Assembly (NCBI RefSeq): GCF_022539315.1
Contig: NC_066317.1
Span: forward strand, 42,316,435 to 42,380,434
Source: Serinus canaria
Lineage: Eukaryota > Chordata > Aves > Passeriformes > Fringillidae
Direction: 5' to 3'
Length of the DNA stretch: 64,000 nucleotides
In this document: piece by piece, positions 63,091 through 64,000 of the stretch
How the letters are laid out: every line of letters begins with the position of its first letter
How positions within the stretch are numbered: position 1 is the first letter of the stretch
Translations under genes and position numbers: made by a program
The notes under the pieces: model-generated
Seen by the model: the letters and a program-made list of their open reading frames with translations, nothing else
What the model was told of the DNA's origin: nothing
Databases searched by the model: none

Positions 63091-64000
63091 CGCCTCTGTG
63101 TGTACCTGAGCGGGAGCAGTCGTGCTCATGGGAGGGAGATGTGATGCTGGTGATGCCGAGGCAGGTGGATGAGTCCTCAGAACAGAAAGGCTTCACCCTC
63201 CGGCATTTGGCCATGGGGTCTGTGCCAGGGCAGGGTAGTGAGGGAGGGCTGTGCATCCCAGGTGAGGCAGGAGGCAGGCATTGCTCAGCCTGTGCTGAGG
63301 CTCTATAAGCACAGGCATACGCCGGTAGGTTTAGTGGAAATGGTCGGGAGTCAGACTGATCCTTTTTGTATTCTCTATTGGTATCGGAGCTTCTTGGGCC
63401 TCTGTAAAACAGTATTGGTCCCAGACTTGGCCATGCTGATCCTTAGGCTGCACTAGACTGCTTTGCTTCACAGGAAGACCTAAACCTGAAGCAGAACAGC
63501 CTAAAATGCCTCTTTGATTAAGTGCTTAAAATGCTTCCTAGCCAGCTTTCGCTTCCAGTAAGGCAGGAAAGGAGGTGAAGACAACCTGTGATATGAGAGT
63601 AAATCCTAAATAGTAGTTGTAGAGGCTGGGCATCTGAACAAACCTGCTGTTGTCAACTACATGTGAGTTTTGGTGTGTATTGGTTTAGCAATCATAAAAA
63701 GGTGATTAAAGAGCTTCCTATCATCCTCCCCATAGTCAAAACAAAGTGCTGGAATGGCTCTTAATTGCTTTTATAACACAGGGATGTTTTAGAAGAGCAG
63801 TAGTGAAACAGACAGTTCTTCTCAGAAGGAAGATTTCCTACAGCGTGTAAACATGAAATAAATGTTTGCTTTAAAGGGAAAATCAAGTTAGCTATAGATC
63901 TAACATTTACTGGGCTTTTTAAAATTGTACTACCTTTATTCTACCACTACTCTTGGCAGGTTTGTCTGATGTGGTTTCTTTGTGGGTTGTATCACCTGCT
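63089..64000 (+). other. FGF20: FGF20 intron 1 (part)
   Basis: This is intronic sequence running off the window. No FGF20 exon 2 (the conserved [20 protein letters not shown] block) is present, and I recognised no repeat family. Confidence 0.7.

Larger units (their letters stand above)
62190..63110. promoter_or_regulatory. FGF20: FGF20 CpG island
   Basis: High G+C and dense CpG begin near 62260 and run through the 5' UTR and exon 1 up to the (GT)n tract. Open frames on both strands here are composition artefacts, except the FGF20 frame. Confidence 0.75.

Noticed and set aside
63169..64000. Possible FGF20 exon 2
   Set aside because: No sequence encoding the conserved [14 protein letters not shown] block is present before the window ends.

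Overview
The window is vertebrate nuclear DNA, almost certainly from a bird and probably a songbird. It carries CR1 non-LTR retrotransposon 3' ends and avian-type endogenous retrovirus LTR remnants, it has small introns and little repeat content, and it shows the MICU3/FGF20 head-to-head neighbourhood known from human 8p22. There are no bacterial-type genes, tRNAs, rRNAs or CRISPR arrays.

The minus strand from about 57.2 kb down to 12.7 kb (possibly to about 6.3 kb) holds one gene, MICU3, which encodes the mitochondrial calcium uptake protein 3. I could join 14 coding exons with canonical GT/AG borders and consistent phases. Together they give a 503-residue protein with an Arg/Leu-rich N-terminus, a short hydrophobic segment and two canonical EF-hand loops (residues 218-229 and 456-467). 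A 15th exon at about 7.4-7.5 kb carries an open frame in the same phase and may be both the 3' UTR exon and an alternative C-terminus.

On the plus strand, from 62,716 to beyond the right edge, lies FGF20. Only exon 1 is present (98 complete codons plus one base). A TATA box sits about 210 bp upstream of the ATG inside a CpG island, and a long (GT)n tract lies just behind the exon 1 donor. The 5.5 kb between the two start codons holds the divergent MICU3 CpG-island promoter, the FGF20 promoter and candidate FGF20 regulatory sites, including paired TCF/LEF-like motifs.

Positions 1-6.3 kb look intergenic, on the side where ZDHHC2 would be expected from human gene order, but no exon of it was found. 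The introns hold a near full-length solo LTR (53.5-54.1 kb), an LTR fragment (18.6-18.7 kb), CR1 tails (10.7 and 48.1-48.5 kb), microsatellites and several unusually perfect intronic hairpins.

The two genes are not known to act together. MICU3 tunes mitochondrial calcium entry through the MCU uniporter. FGF20 is a secreted developmental signal, and in chicken its loss causes the featherless scaleless phenotype.
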